Shown piece after piece: positions 1 to 8,446 of a stretch of DNA of 64,000 nucleotides. The translations under genes were made by a program, and so were the position numbers. The notes under the pieces are model-generated. The model saw only the letters and a program-made list of their open reading frames with translations, searched no databases and was not told the origin of the DNA. Where the stretch lies: the NCBI RefSeq assembly GCF_000069185.1, contig NC_010397.1, positions 2,604,001 through 2,668,000 on the forward strand, in the 5' to 3' direction. Position 1 is the stretch's first letter. Each line of letters opens with the position of its first letter. The DNA is from Mycobacteroides abscessus ATCC 19977 (GTDB lineage Bacteria; Actinomycetota; Actinomycetes; Mycobacteriales; Mycobacteriaceae).

Positions 1-546
1 CCGTACTTTGACTCGGTCGACCATTACGACACCACTGTCCGGGAGCTGAGCCGCAGTGGCGCCGTGCTCGATGACGGCATGGTCTATTGGGATGTGCGTC
101 CGTCGGCCAACTTCCCGACGGTGGAAGTCCGTGTTGCCGACGTTCCCGCAACTGTGGCCGAGACGGTGCTGCTGGCCACACTCGTGCGGGCTGCGGTGAT
201 GAGCGCCCTGGAAGCACAGAAGCGCGGCGACCCGGCGCCGCGGCTTGAGGACTGTGTGCTGCGCGCTGCCCACTGGAGATCCGCACGCGATGGGCTGGAC
301 GGCATGGCAGTGGACCTGGTTGGTAGTTCCTCGACGGCGCCGGCGCGGACTCTGCTGAGCCGGCTCATCGATCACCTTCGGCCGGCTCTGGAATCGCTGG
401 GCGACTACGACATGGCGCGCACGGAGCTGGCGCGCGTAGTCGCGCAGGGCAACGGCGCTATGAGACAACGACGCACATGGTGCACGTCCGGGAACGTCAA
501 GGACGTGATCTCTGAAATAGCAACAGCAACAACAGATTTCAACTAG
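1..546 (+). CDS. Carboxylate-amine ligase (GshA/YbdK family), C-terminal part
   Basis: The reading frame is open from the first base, so the start lies outside the window; 181 residues plus the stop are present. The visible part has the family motif around VEVRVADVP, where the active-site region of the gamma-glutamylcysteine ligase-like YbdK group lies, followed by the helical C-terminal domain ending near GNGAMRQRR. YbdK-type enzymes ligate glutamate to cysteine or to other amines. In mycobacteria, which make mycothiol and not glutathione, the physiological substrate is uncertain. The family call is good; the substrate is unknown. Confidence 0.85.
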   Translation, partial: PYFDSVDHYDTTVRELSRSGAVLDDGMVYWDVRPSANFPTVEVRVADVPATVAETVLLATLVRAAVMSALEAQKRGDPAPRLEDCVLRAAHWRSARDGLDGMAVDLVGSSSTAPARTLLSRLIDHLRPALESLGDYDMARTELARVVAQGNGAMRQRRTWCTSGNVKDVISEIATATTDFN

Positions 547-598
547 GACTAGAACAATCCGGGTTAGTCAACCGCGTGCTGAAATCCGCCCCAGCGGA

Positions 599-1189
599 TC
601 AGTTCGTGGCGTTGAGGACCTTGATCGCGAAGACAAGGGTGTCGCCGGCACGGATCCCAGCGCTGGGCTGACCTGCGGGATAGCCGTCGGCGGAGGTCAT
701 TGCCACAGCGACGGTCGACCCGACCCGTTGTCCGGCGATGGCCTTCTTGAAGCCGGGTACGACGCCGCCGAGCGGGAACTGCGCGGGCGTACCGCGTGTG
801 TAGCTGCTGTCGAACACGGAGCCATCGCGTCCATTGACACCCATGTAGCAGACCGAGACCGTGGCCAGGTCGCCGACGATCGGTCCCGAGCCGGCCTGCA
901 ACGTATGTACCTGGGTCTCGGCCACACTGAACGGCGCGGTCACGGTGATCGCGGGCGCCGCCGCGTCCGTGGATCCAGTGACAGCAACGCTGCCGGTGGC
1001 CCCCGCCAGCGTCCACTCGGGCGTACCGCCGGCTTGCGGGGCCGCGGTGGGGCACCCGCTGGCTGTGCTCGGCGGGTCGGCTGGCGCCGAGTTTGCCTCC
1101 GTGTCGGATCCGCACGCCGCGAGTGCCATGACGAATGAGGCTGTACAGGCCGCAAGTGTGGCGGACGGTGAGACGCGGAAGAGGTTCAC
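599..1189 (-). CDS. FKBP-type peptidyl-prolyl isomerase, lipoprotein
   Basis: This 196-residue protein starts with GTG. A lipoprotein signal ends at a lipobox (ALAAC, Cys26), followed by a Ser/Pro/Thr-rich linker. From about residue 100 onward there is a single FKBP domain, with the DSSYTRG strand and the VVPGFKKAIAGQRVGS segment that lines the FK506/proline pocket. It should be anchored to the outer face of the membrane and catalyse prolyl isomerisation of exported proteins. It is a single-gene unit, divergent from the LGFP lipoprotein. There is no convincing Shine-Dalgarno before the GTG, so the exact start is less certain than the function. Confidence 0.88.
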   Translation of the reverse strand: MNLFRVSPSATLAACTASFVMALAACGSDTEANSAPADPPSTASGCPTAAPQAGGTPEWTLAGATGSVAVTGSTDAAAPAITVTAPFSVAETQVHTLQAGSGPIVGDLATVSVCYMGVNGRDGSVFDSSYTRGTPAQFPLGGVVPGFKKAIAGQRVGSTVAVAMTSADGYPAGQPSAGIRAGDTLVFAIKVLNATN

Positions 1190-1307
1190 GGTCGTTACGC
1201 TAACAGCTGCGGTGTGTGGTCATTCCTGCAGTGACACCTGGGAACGCTGCTTCTCTCGATGACCGCCAGCCTTCGCGAAGTGCTCAGACGGGCGTGCCCA
1301 GTTTGGG

Positions 1308-1323
1308 TATAGTCCGGCCGGAC
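1308..1323 (+). promoter_or_regulatory. Candidate promoter -10 with overlapping 12-bp palindrome
   Basis: TATAGT at 1308-1313 resembles a -10 hexamer. It runs directly into the perfect palindrome GTCCGGCCGGAC (1312-1323), about 55 bases upstream of the LGFP lipoprotein start. A palindrome over the transcription start is the usual place for a repressor. No regulator can be assigned. Confidence 0.35.
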
Positions 1324-1376
1324 GAGGGTTCAGCGGTCATGTGACCCACCCCGAAGCAACAGGCGAGAGGAACTCT

Positions 1377-1982
1377 ATGAGGACGATCGCAATCCGCCAC
1401 AGGGCAGTCATCGGCCTGAGCGCCGTAGCGCTGATCACTGTGGGCTGCAGCAATGGCACGAGCGTTGACGTGCCCTCGCCCGAGGTCGGGCTGATCGCCA
1501 CCACCTCGTCCGCGGCGCCTGCGCAGCCCGCCGAGGTCAAGCTGATCGGGGAGAGGGACGTCGAAGTGACGCTGACCGGCCCGATTGCTGCCAAGTATTC
1601 ATCGGCGAGTGAGAGCCAGAAGCAGGCTCTCGGCAAGCCGCTGACGGGTGACCACAACGCGGGTACACGCGAGAGTGGCGCGGTGTTCCAGCAGTTCCAG
1701 GGTGGCGCCATCATCGCCAAGAACAACCAGGCGGGCACGCCGGCCTTCATCGTCGTGGGCAAGATCCGCGATGCCTGGAACATCCAGCGCGACGCGGACG
1801 GCACCCCGTCGATCACCGGCAACAATGGCTCGGCCGGCCCGTTGGGCCTGCCCACCAGCGACGAAAACACCGAGGGTGATCAGCTCGTGTCGACCTTTGA
1901 GCACGGCAAGATCGAGTACAACGCGAAGAGCGGCGAGGTAGCGGTCACGGTCAACGGCAAGGTCGTGCCCTCCGGCCTATAG
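1377..1982 (+). CDS. LGFP-repeat lipoprotein
   Basis: This 201-residue protein has a lipoprotein signal with lipobox TVGC (Cys24). The C-terminal half carries one LGFP-type repeat ([13 protein letters not shown]) with an upstream [11 protein letters not shown] unit. LGFP repeats occur in actinobacterial surface proteins and are thought to bind the mycolyl-arabinogalactan wall. I chose the ATG at 1377 because GGCGAGAGG lies just upstream; the in-frame GTG at 1341 would add 12 residues that do not look like a signal. The 3' end overlaps the end of the convergent pckG by 6 bases. The partner or ligand is unknown. Confidence 0.8.
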   Translation: MRTIAIRHRAVIGLSAVALITVGCSNGTSVDVPSPEVGLIATTSSAAPAQPAEVKLIGERDVEVTLTGPIAAKYSSASESQKQALGKPLTGDHNAGTRESGAVFQQFQGGAIIAKNNQAGTPAFIVVGKIRDAWNIQRDADGTPSITGNNGSAGPLGLPTSDENTEGDQLVSTFEHGKIEYNAKSGEVAVTVNGKVVPSGL

Positions 1983-3842
1983 CCGGCTCGTCTGCCGTGC
2001 CTCGGCCAGCCGCATTCGTAGCGCACCGAGTTCGACCCGCAGTTCGTCGGGTAGCCGATTGCCGCCGATGCTGGCATACCAGTAGTCGATCGATTCAGCT
2101 TCGGTGACCCATTCGTCGATGTTGACGGCCAGCGCCGCGTGTAGATCCTGATCACTGATATCTAGGCCGGTCCGGTCCAGGGCGTCGCAGGTGGGCACAA
2201 AGCCGATCGGGGTAGCGACCGCGTCCGTGGCGGCATCGAGGCGATCAAGCGCCCATTTGAGTACGCGCGCGTTCTCCCCGAACCCGGGCCACAAGAACTT
2301 GCCGCCGGAATCGCGGCGAAACCAGTTGACGTAGAAGATCTTCGGAAGTAGGTCTGGATCGGAGCGGGTACCGATATTGAGCCAGTGCTGAAAGTAGTCA
2401 CCCACGTGGTATCCGAGGAAGGGGCGCATCGCCATGGGATCGCGGCGCAGTACCCCGACTTCGCCCGCGGCGGCCGCGGTGGTTTCCGAGGACAAGGTGG
2501 AAGCCAAGAACACTCCGTGACGCCAGCTCAAGGCTTCGGTGATCAGCGGCACCGTGGAGGCGCGGCGGCCGCCGAAGAAGATCGCCGAGATGGGTACCCC
2601 GGTGGGGTCATCCCACTCGGGTGCGACGGTCGGGCACTGCGCAATGGGTGTGCAGTACCGTGAATTCGGATGTGCCGCAGGCTCAGTCGACTCCGGAGTC
2701 CACTGCCGGCCTTGCCAGTCGATCAGATGTTCCGGCGGTGTCTTGGTCATTCCTTCCCACCACACGTCCCCATCATCGGTCAGCGCGGTGTTGGTGAAGA
2801 TCGAGTTGCCGAGCTCGATGGTGTCCATGGCGTTCGGGTTGGTGCTCTTTCCGGTGCCCGGCGCCACCCCGAAGAACCCGGCTTCTGGGTTGACCGCGTA
2901 CAGGCGCCCATCGGCCCCGAAACGTATCCAGGCGATGTCGTCGCCGATCGTTTCGGCCGTCCAGCCCGGTAGCGCGGGTTGCAGCATCGCCATGTTGGTC
3001 TTGCCGCACGAGGACGGAAATGCTGCGGCCACGTACTTCGCGGCACCCTCGGGGGAGGTGAGCTTGAGGATCAGCATGTGCTCGGCGAGCCAGCCCTCAT
3101 CGCGCGCCATCACCGATGCGATGCGCAGGGCGAAACACTTCTTGCCCAACAAGGCATTCCCGCCGTATCCGGACCCATAACTCCAGATGGTGCGGGTGGA
3201 GGGGAAATGCGAAATGTACTTGGTTGCATCACACGGCCAGGGCACATCAGATTGTCCCGGCGCAAGCGGAGCACCCACCGAGTGCACGCATTTGACGAAC
3301 CGGCCGCGCAGCCCGAGACGGTCCCAGACGTGCGAGCCGGAGCGCGTCATGATCTGCATCGAGACGGCCACGTACTCCGAATCAGTAATCTGTACCCCGA
3401 ATTTCGGGTCATCTGAACCCAGCGGGCCCATGCAGAACGCGATCACGTACATCGTGCGGCCTGCCATCGCACCGCGATATTCCTCGGTCATGATCGTGGT
3501 CATGTCGACCGGGTCCATCCAGTTGTTGGTCGGCCCAGCATCGGACGCGTCGTCGGAGCAGATGAACGTGCGGTCTTCTACCCGTGCCACATCCGCCGGG
3601 TCAGAAACGGCCCAAAACGAATTCGGCTTGCCTGTCAGCGGCACAAAGGTGCCCTTGGCGACGAGCTGCTTGGTCAACCGATCCCATTCAGCGCGCGATC
3701 CGTCGCACCACACCACCTTGTCCGGTTCCAATAGTTCGGCCATCTCGGCCACCCACAACAACACCCCGGCGTGGGTGGTTGGCGCGGGCGCCAATCCTGG
3801 CACTGCCTGTGCCGCACCGGTCATTTCCACCGAACTTGCCAC
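1977..3842 (-). CDS. pckG: Phosphoenolpyruvate carboxykinase (GTP)
   Basis: This full-length 621-residue enzyme converts oxaloacetate plus GTP to PEP, GDP and CO2, the first step of gluconeogenesis and the main PEP route in mycobacteria growing on lipids. Recognisable elements are the kinase-1 P-loop-like [15 protein letters not shown] with the reactive cysteine of GTP-type PEPCKs, the GDDIAWI motif after it, and the [12 protein letters not shown] nucleotide-binding segment. The start is a GTG preceded by GAGGAG. It is transcribed alone. The 3' end slightly overlaps the LGFP lipoprotein gene, and the promoter region abuts the arsR terminator at 3917-3956. Confidence 0.97.
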   Translation of the reverse strand: MASSVEMTGAAQAVPGLAPAPTTHAGVLLWVAEMAELLEPDKVVWCDGSRAEWDRLTKQLVAKGTFVPLTGKPNSFWAVSDPADVARVEDRTFICSDDASDAGPTNNWMDPVDMTTIMTEEYRGAMAGRTMYVIAFCMGPLGSDDPKFGVQITDSEYVAVSMQIMTRSGSHVWDRLGLRGRFVKCVHSVGAPLAPGQSDVPWPCDATKYISHFPSTRTIWSYGSGYGGNALLGKKCFALRIASVMARDEGWLAEHMLILKLTSPEGAAKYVAAAFPSSCGKTNMAMLQPALPGWTAETIGDDIAWIRFGADGRLYAVNPEAGFFGVAPGTGKSTNPNAMDTIELGNSIFTNTALTDDGDVWWEGMTKTPPEHLIDWQGRQWTPESTEPAAHPNSRYCTPIAQCPTVAPEWDDPTGVPISAIFFGGRRASTVPLITEALSWRHGVFLASTLSSETTAAAAGEVGVLRRDPMAMRPFLGYHVGDYFQHWLNIGTRSDPDLLPKIFYVNWFRRDSGGKFLWPGFGENARVLKWALDRLDAATDAVATPIGFVPTCDALDRTGLDISDQDLHAALAVNIDEWVTEAESIDYWYASIGGNRLPDELRVELGALRMRLAEARQTSRL

Positions 3843-3916
3843 AACTGCTCCTCACCGTTCATCACGGACCTCGACTACCAATAAAGCGTGCTAATTAAGA
3901 AAACAAGCAATTAGAG

Positions 3917-3956
3917 GGCGCTAGCCGGAGATGCCCCAACACCTCCGGCTAGCGCC
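3917..3956 (-). terminator. Intrinsic terminator of the ArsR gene, overlapping its stop codon
   Basis: GGCGCTAGCCGGAG (3917-3930) and CTCCGGCTAGCGCC (3943-3956) are perfect 14-bp arms around a 12-base loop. Read on the minus strand, the hairpin is followed by a T-rich stretch. The TAG stop of the ArsR gene (3949-3951) lies inside the stem, so the last ArsR codons form part of the terminator. The hairpin also insulates the pckG promoter from upstream transcription. Confidence 0.8.
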
Positions 3957-4317
3957 GGGCCCGCGTCGCCTCCGCGGGACCCACGGGGACCGGACCGGCG
4001 CCGTCGAGCCATTCGGCCTGATCGGCTACCACTCCGGTCAAGATGGTGCGTGCGGTCGCCAGCAGCTGGGCGACCTGGGGGGAGGTCAGCGTGTACAGGA
4101 CCGACAGACCCTCCCGTCGCGCGGTCACCAAACCGGCACGCCGCAGCACCGCCAACTGCTGGGACAGATTCGCCGCCTCGATCCCGACTTCCGGCAGCAT
4201 CTCCGAGACCGCCTGATCGCGCTCACTGAGCAACTCCAACACCCGGATCCGCACAGGATGTCCCAGCGTTTTGAAGAAATCCGCCTTCATCCGATACAGC
4301 GGCTGACGCGCATCCAT
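3949..4317 (-). CDS. ArsR-family winged-helix regulator
   Basis: This 122-residue protein has the standard ArsR fold. The helices around FKTLGHPVRIRVLELL are followed by the recognition helix in AANLSQQLAVLRRAGLV and the wing (REGLSVLYTLTS). It has no cysteine and no obvious histidine metal site, so it may respond to a non-metal signal, as do the ArsR proteins that sit beside SulP or carbonic-anhydrase genes. It is divergent from the DUF5313 / carbonic anhydrase pair across a region with a long inverted repeat, which could be its target. The ligand is unknown. Confidence 0.82.
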   Translation of the reverse strand: MDARQPLYRMKADFFKTLGHPVRIRVLELLSERDQAVSEMLPEVGIEAANLSQQLAVLRRAGLVTARREGLSVLYTLTSPQVAQLLATARTILTGVVADQAEWLDGAGPVPVGPAEATRARR

Positions 4318-4403
4318 CAGAAAACCACCTCACTGAAACGACAACATGCAAAGATTAGCAACCCGGCAATATTGCAGGCCAGCCGTGGTCTATAGTTCGG
4401 TTT

Positions 4404-4504
4404 GGTTCCCACCGCGGTTACCCTATTCAGCAGGGCTGTCTGCTACACAGGCCCCGGTGGGAACCTCCCAACCTGCCGCATTCCCTGCGAATGGCCTGTT
4501 CAGG
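4404..4504 (+). promoter_or_regulatory. Strongly structured 5' leader (three nested or serial hairpins)
   Basis: GGTTCCCACCG (4404-4414) and CGGTGGGAACC (4455-4465) are perfect 11-bp arms enclosing an inner hairpin, AGCAG (4429-4433) with CTGCT (4440-4444). Two more hairpins follow: CATTC/GAATG (4479-4493) and CCTG-TT-CAGG (4495-4504). They lie between the divergent ArsR gene and the DUF5313 start at 4549. I do not recognise a known riboswitch class. The outer arms alone could instead be a bipartite operator. Confidence 0.45.
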
Positions 4505-4548
4505 CGCGCCGGGATTGTGGACGATCAACAACGCCCAGGAGTTCGTCT

Positions 4549-4965
4549 ATGACCGCCGACCGTCCCACCGGATGGCAGTACGTTGCCTACTGCTACGGCA
4601 AGCGGCTGCCGGAGAGCATGAATGACTGGGTCGCCAATGATCTGGCGGGCCCGGGAGCCATCCGGCGGCACATGATCCGTTATGTGATTCCGCCGCATTT
4701 CATCCTGGCCCCGTTTTGGCTGTTGCCCGGCGGGCTGCTGCTCCATACCGCGATCACACTGCCGATCTATGTGTGGGCGATCCTCATGACACATGCCCTG
4801 AACAAAATCTGGCGGCGCCACCGGCTCGCCACACACGGCCTCGACCCCAAGCTGGCCGACAATGTCAATAGGGAAAAGAACGCGCGCAAGCACGAGGCCT
4901 ACGCACAACGCTACGGCGCGCGCCCGGAGACAACCGATAGCTACTCCAGCAGCGACCCCATCTAG
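4549..4965 (+). CDS. DUF5313 family membrane protein
   Basis: This 138-residue actinobacterial protein begins with the family signature TGWQYVAYCYGKRLP and has a VANDLAGPGAIRRHM segment. Two closely spaced hydrophobic stretches (about residues 50-85) form a hairpin in the membrane, and a charged cytosolic tail follows. I placed the start at the ATG with AGGAG six bases upstream; the open frame continues upstream but has no ribosome site. The carbonic anhydrase gene starts 16 bases after its stop, so the two are likely co-transcribed. The function of DUF5313 is unknown. Confidence 0.75.
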   Translation: MTADRPTGWQYVAYCYGKRLPESMNDWVANDLAGPGAIRRHMIRYVIPPHFILAPFWLLPGGLLLHTAITLPIYVWAILMTHALNKIWRRHRLATHGLDPKLADNVNREKNARKHEAYAQRYGARPETTDSYSSSDPI

Positions 4966-4981
4966 GGATAAAGGTGCCATT

Positions 4982-5665
4982 GTGAACAGGCGGGCATTGC
5001 TGCTGAGCGGGATAGCGCTCGTCGCCGTCGCCGCGTGCGAGCGCGATAGCACCACCGAGCCGTCACCCGGACACCCTGATCCGCTGGAGGCCCTGAAGGC
5101 AGGTAACGCCCGTTTCGCGGGCGGGCAGATGGCACACCCGCATCAGTCGCCGAGCCGGCGTGCAGAGCTGACCGGGGACCAGGACCCGATGGCAATCGTG
5201 TTCAGCTGCATAGATTCTCGGGTTCCACCAGAGATCGTCTTTGACCAAGGCCTTGGCGATCTCTTCGTAGTGCGCACCGGGGCGCAGGATTACGACGCCC
5301 TCATCGAGGGCAGTATCGAATACGGCGCCGTCATGGATCACACCCCGCTGATGGTGGTTCTGGGGCACCAACGCTGCGGTGCGGTGACCGCGGCAGTGAA
5401 ATCCCTTGAGCAACACAACCCCGCACCTGCGCACCTCGCCGACGTCGTCGAGGCGCTTAAACCGGCGTACCTGCGCGCCAAACAGGCGCCGCAGAACTCC
5501 TTGGATGATCTGATCGAAGGAACCATTCGCGCGCAGATCCAGTTGACGGTCAACGCCTTACGCGCAGACCCTCCATTGGCGTCGAACACCAAGAACAACG
5601 AGCTGCGCATCGTCGGCGCGTATTACACCCTCGACACGGGCGTCGTGAGTTGGCTTGATCAGTAG
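4982..5665 (+). CDS. Beta-class carbonic anhydrase with lipoprotein signal
   Basis: This 227-residue protein hydrates CO2 to bicarbonate. The zinc site is Cys76, Asp78-Arg80 dyad (CIDSR), His129 and Cys132 (GHQRCG), as in beta-carbonic anhydrases. A signal peptide with lipobox VAAC (Cys19) precedes the domain, so the enzyme should be anchored outside the membrane, unlike the cytosolic mycobacterial Can proteins. The start is the GTG preceded by AAAGGTG; upstream in-frame codons belong to the DUF5313 gene region. It probably shares an operon with DUF5313. Confidence 0.9.
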   Translation: MNRRALLLSGIALVAVAACERDSTTEPSPGHPDPLEALKAGNARFAGGQMAHPHQSPSRRAELTGDQDPMAIVFSCIDSRVPPEIVFDQGLGDLFVVRTGAQDYDALIEGSIEYGAVMDHTPLMVVLGHQRCGAVTAAVKSLEQHNPAPAHLADVVEALKPAYLRAKQAPQNSLDDLIEGTIRAQIQLTVNALRADPPLASNTKNNELRIVGAYYTLDTGVVSWLDQ

Positions 5666-5690
5666 GTGCGCCGCGATGCCCTTCCCGTGC

Positions 5691-6050
5691 TTAGCGGCAG
5701 CAGTTGGGGTCCAGCACCGTGCAGAGGGCGGTGAGTGCGTCAGGTACCGGTCGGTGGAAGACGTTCATTCCGCGGCGGTCTGATTCCACCAGCCCGGCTC
5801 TGCGTAGTTGGTTCATGTGGTGGCTGACGGTCGATTCGGTCAGCCCCAGCAGCTCGGCGAGGTCGCCACTGATGACCTCGCCGTCGGGGGCGCCGAAGAG
5901 CTCGGACATGATCTTGACCCGAACGGGATCGGCCAGGGCCTTGAGGCGCAGTGCCACCTCGAGTGCTTGGTCATCGCTCATGGGGCCGGCCGCGACGGGC
6001 GCACAACAGACCGGCGCGGAAGTGTCCACGAGGGGGAGTGCCTTGGGCAT
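5691..6050 (-). CDS. arsR: Arsenic-responsive ArsR repressor
   Basis: This 119-residue winged-helix repressor is divergent from arsI-acr3-arsC. The DNA-binding core is ALADPVRVKIMSEL plus TESTVSHHMNQLRRAGLV. Cysteines occur at 15-16 (VCC) and at 110 and 117-118 (NCCR). Corynebacterium glutamicum ArsR uses an N-terminal Cys15-Cys16 pair with a Cys near position 55, but no Cys occurs at that place here. The C-terminal pair may therefore complete the As(III) site, which is an inference. The likely operator is the 16-bp palindrome at 6071-6086. Confidence 0.93.
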   Translation of the reverse strand: MPKALPLVDTSAPVCCAPVAAGPMSDDQALEVALRLKALADPVRVKIMSELFGAPDGEVISGDLAELLGLTESTVSHHMNQLRRAGLVESDRRGMNVFHRPVPDALTALCTVLDPNCCR

Positions 6051-6070
6051 GGTTCCAGCATCCCGAATGG

Positions 6071-6086
6071 TTTGACATATGTCAAA
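6071..6086. promoter_or_regulatory. ArsR operator palindrome
   Basis: TTTGACATATGTCAAA is a perfect 16-bp palindrome between arsR (start 6050) and arsI (start 6153), at the position expected for autoregulated divergent ars promoters. The TTGACA within it could double as a -35 element, so repressor binding would block RNA polymerase directly. Confidence 0.75.
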
Positions 6087-6152
6087 GAAGTGGCAGACTG
6101 GCGCCGTTGGACTAGTTCGATGAATATCTCATTAGTAGTGGAGGTGGCTCCG

Positions 6153-6596
6153 ATGTCCCGTATACAGCTAGCGCTGAATGTCGACGACCTGGATGCGTCG
6201 ATCCTGTTCTATTCCAAGCTATTCGGTGTCGATCCAGCGAAGCGTAAACCGGGCTATGCCAACTTTGCCGTCGATGAGCCGCCTCTGAAGTTGGTGCTCA
6301 TCGAGAACCCGGGCCACGGCGGCACCATAAATCATCTGGGGGTGCAGGTGGACTCCAGCGAGCGCGTGCACTCAGAGATCGCCCGGCTGACCGCGGCCGA
6401 GATGTTCACCGAAGAGGAGATCGGCACCACGTGCTGTTTTGCCACCCAGGACAAGGTGTGGGTAACCGCACCGGACCACGAGAAGTGGGAAATCTACGCG
6501 GTGTTGGCCGACTCGGAGACCTTCGGTGACACCCCACGGCTGACCGACAAGAATCCTGGCGGTAGTACGGCGCCTTCTTGCTGCGCCACGTCATGA
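6153..6596 (+). CDS. arsI: ArsI/CadI-type VOC protein, probable C-As lyase
   Basis: This 147-residue vicinal-oxygen-chelate protein has candidate Fe(II) ligands Gln5, His61 and Glu113 and the vicinal Cys94-Cys95 (TTCC) that bind trivalent organoarsenicals in ArsI. ArsI demethylates methylarsonous acid; the related mycobacterial CadI is cadmium-inducible. The start is the ATG after GTGGAGGTGG; this gives the family N terminus MSRIQLAL. The C terminus carries an extra Cys pair (SCC). The stop overlaps acr3 by 4 bases, so the two are translationally coupled. Confidence 0.88.
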   Translation: MSRIQLALNVDDLDASILFYSKLFGVDPAKRKPGYANFAVDEPPLKLVLIENPGHGGTINHLGVQVDSSERVHSEIARLTAAEMFTEEEIGTTCCFATQDKVWVTAPDHEKWEIYAVLADSETFGDTPRLTDKNPGGSTAPSCCATS

Positions 6597-7708
6597 GCCA
6601 GGCGACGGCCGCGCGCAATGCGGACACCACGGTAGGAAAGCTCTCGACGCTAGATCGCTACTTGCCGCTGTGGATCGGACTGGCAATGGCTGCCGGACTG
6701 CTGCTTGGACGAAACGTTCCCGGCCTGAACTCGGCGCTGGAAAAGGTTCAGGTCGACGGCATTTCACTGCCCATTGCTGTCGGCCTACTGATCATGATGT
6801 ACCCGGTGTTGGCCAAGGTGCGCTACGACCGCCTCGGCTCCGTTGCCGGTGACCGCAAGCTGCTGGCCGGGTCCCTCGTGCTGAACTGGGTGCTGGGCCC
6901 GGCCCTGATGTTCACCTTGGCGTGGCTGTTGCTGCCAGATCTGCCGGAGTATCGCACCGGACTGATCATCGTGGGCCTGGCCAGATGCATTGCCATGGTG
7001 ATCATCTGGAACGATCTGGCGTGCGGAGACCGCGAATCAGCCGCCGTGCTGGTGGCCCTGAACTCACTGTTCCAGGTGCTGACGTTCGCGGCCCTGGGCT
7101 GGTTCTATTTGTCGGTGCTGCCCGGCTGGTTGCACCTGCCTCAAACAGCCATCACGGCCTCACCGTGGGAGATCGCCACATCAGTCTTGATATTTCTGGG
7201 AATACCGCTGATGGCCGGATATCTGTCCCGACGGTTCGGCGAGAAGGTCAGAGGGCGTGGCTGGTACGAGTCGAAGTTCCTGCCAGCGATCAGCCCGTGG
7301 GCGCTATACGGATTGTTGTTCACCATCGTGATTCTCTTCGCGTTACAAGGCGCCCAAATCACCTCCCATCCCTGGGACGTGGCACGAATCGCGCTGCCGC
7401 TGCTGGCCTATTTCGCCATCATGTGGGGCGGGGGATACCTGCTCGGCGCATCCCTCGGCCTCGGGTATGCGCGTACCACCACGCTGGCATTTACCGCCGC
7501 GGGAAACAACTTTGAGCTGGCGATCGCGGTGGCCATCGCCACTTATGGTGCGACCTCCGGTCAAGCCTTGGCCGGGGTGGTCGGGCCACTCATCGAGGTG
7601 CCGGTGTTGGTGGCGTTGGTGTACGTCTCACTCGCGCTGCGACGGCGATTCGATCCTGAAACTCAGCACGCTTCGCATACTGAAGAGGATCCGAACGATG
7701 ACCGATAA
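6593..7708 (+). CDS. acr3: ACR3-family arsenite efflux permease
   Basis: This 371-residue protein has about ten membrane helices. It exports As(III) using the proton-motive force. The conserved cysteine lies in the GLARCIAMVIIWND segment (Cys132), and the conserved glutamate in GNNFELAIAVAIATYG; both are diagnostic for ACR3. The start ATG overlaps the arsI stop (ATGA). The downstream arsC start lies inside its last codons (11-base overlap), which makes arsI-acr3-arsC one operon. Confidence 0.95.
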   Translation: MSQATAARNADTTVGKLSTLDRYLPLWIGLAMAAGLLLGRNVPGLNSALEKVQVDGISLPIAVGLLIMMYPVLAKVRYDRLGSVAGDRKLLAGSLVLNWVLGPALMFTLAWLLLPDLPEYRTGLIIVGLARCIAMVIIWNDLACGDRESAAVLVALNSLFQVLTFAALGWFYLSVLPGWLHLPQTAITASPWEIATSVLIFLGIPLMAGYLSRRFGEKVRGRGWYESKFLPAISPWALYGLLFTIVILFALQGAQITSHPWDVARIALPLLAYFAIMWGGGYLLGASLGLGYARTTTLAFTAAGNNFELAIAVAIATYGATSGQALAGVVGPLIEVPVLVALVYVSLALRRRFDPETQHASHTEEDPNDDR

Positions 7709-8117
7709 GCCGACGGTGCTGTTCTTATGTACCCACAATGCCGGGCGCTCCCAAATGGCACTGGGGTACTTTACGAATCTGGCCAGAGGCAACGCGGTCG
7801 GAATGTCGGGTGGTTCCGAGCCGGCCGACCAGATCAACCCCGCCGCAATCGCAGTCATGCACGAAGTGGGTATCGATATCACCACCGAGTATCCCAAACC
7901 GTGGTCGGTCGAAACTGTGCAGGCCGCTGATGTCGTGGTCACGATGGGCTGTGACGACAGCTGCCCGTATTTTCCCGGAAAGCGCTACGAGAATTGGGAG
8001 CTCGCCGACCCTGCCGGACAATCCGTAGAAGCTATACGGCCGATTCGTGACGACATCGAACAGCGAGTGAGGGAACTGTTGATCAGCCTCGGCGTTGCCG
8101 GCGTTGTGGAGCCCTGA
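7698..8117 (+). CDS. arsC: Arsenate reductase, low-molecular-weight phosphatase fold
   Basis: This 139-residue enzyme reduces As(V) to As(III) for export by Acr3. The CX5R phosphatase loop is CTHNAGRS with nucleophile Cys11. Cys85 and Cys89 in MGCDDSCP provide the disulfide relay typical of the thioredoxin-coupled three-cysteine class, as opposed to the single-cysteine mycothiol-coupled class. It starts with ATG after AAGAGGAT inside the end of acr3. It is the last gene of the ars operon. Confidence 0.94.
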   Translation: MTDKPTVLFLCTHNAGRSQMALGYFTNLARGNAVGMSGGSEPADQINPAAIAVMHEVGIDITTEYPKPWSVETVQAADVVVTMGCDDSCPYFPGKRYENWELADPAGQSVEAIRPIRDDIEQRVRELLISLGVAGVVEP

Positions 8118-8446
8118 GCTGTTGTCGCCGCACTAATCTGGTTGGGGCACCGAGAGAAATCCAACTCGATTTCGCCTTCGGTCTTGACCTGCTCATCAAA
8201 GGACTGACGCAACGGCGCTGAATCATCGGGAGCGAAAACGGCGAGAATCTGGTTTGGACACTGAGACATTGGTTCTGTCCGTGGAGGTACGGCTGCCGCT
8301 AGTTGGCCGCGGTGCTGTCGGCTTGGACCGAGCAGCACGACCGTCGGAAACCCTTCCAACGCAACCAGCCCTGACCAGGTCGTCCGCCTCACCGCCGTGG
8401 GCACTGCCGGTCGTGCTTCGGGCCTGCTCCTGAACATCTATCTCTG
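8118..8446. other. Intergenic stretch with imperfect direct repeat
   Basis: There is no supportable gene here. A 23-base direct repeat occurs at 8135-8157 and 8246-8268 (19 of 23 identical, shared core AATCTGGTT..G.CAC.GAGA), with 111 bases between the starts. It could be a remnant of a mobile element end or a duplicated regulatory site. Nothing in the sequence decides between these. Confidence 0.3.

Noticed and set aside
3187..3894. Long plus-strand frame antisense to pckG
   Set aside because: It is a shadow of the PEP carboxykinase coding pattern with no start signal.
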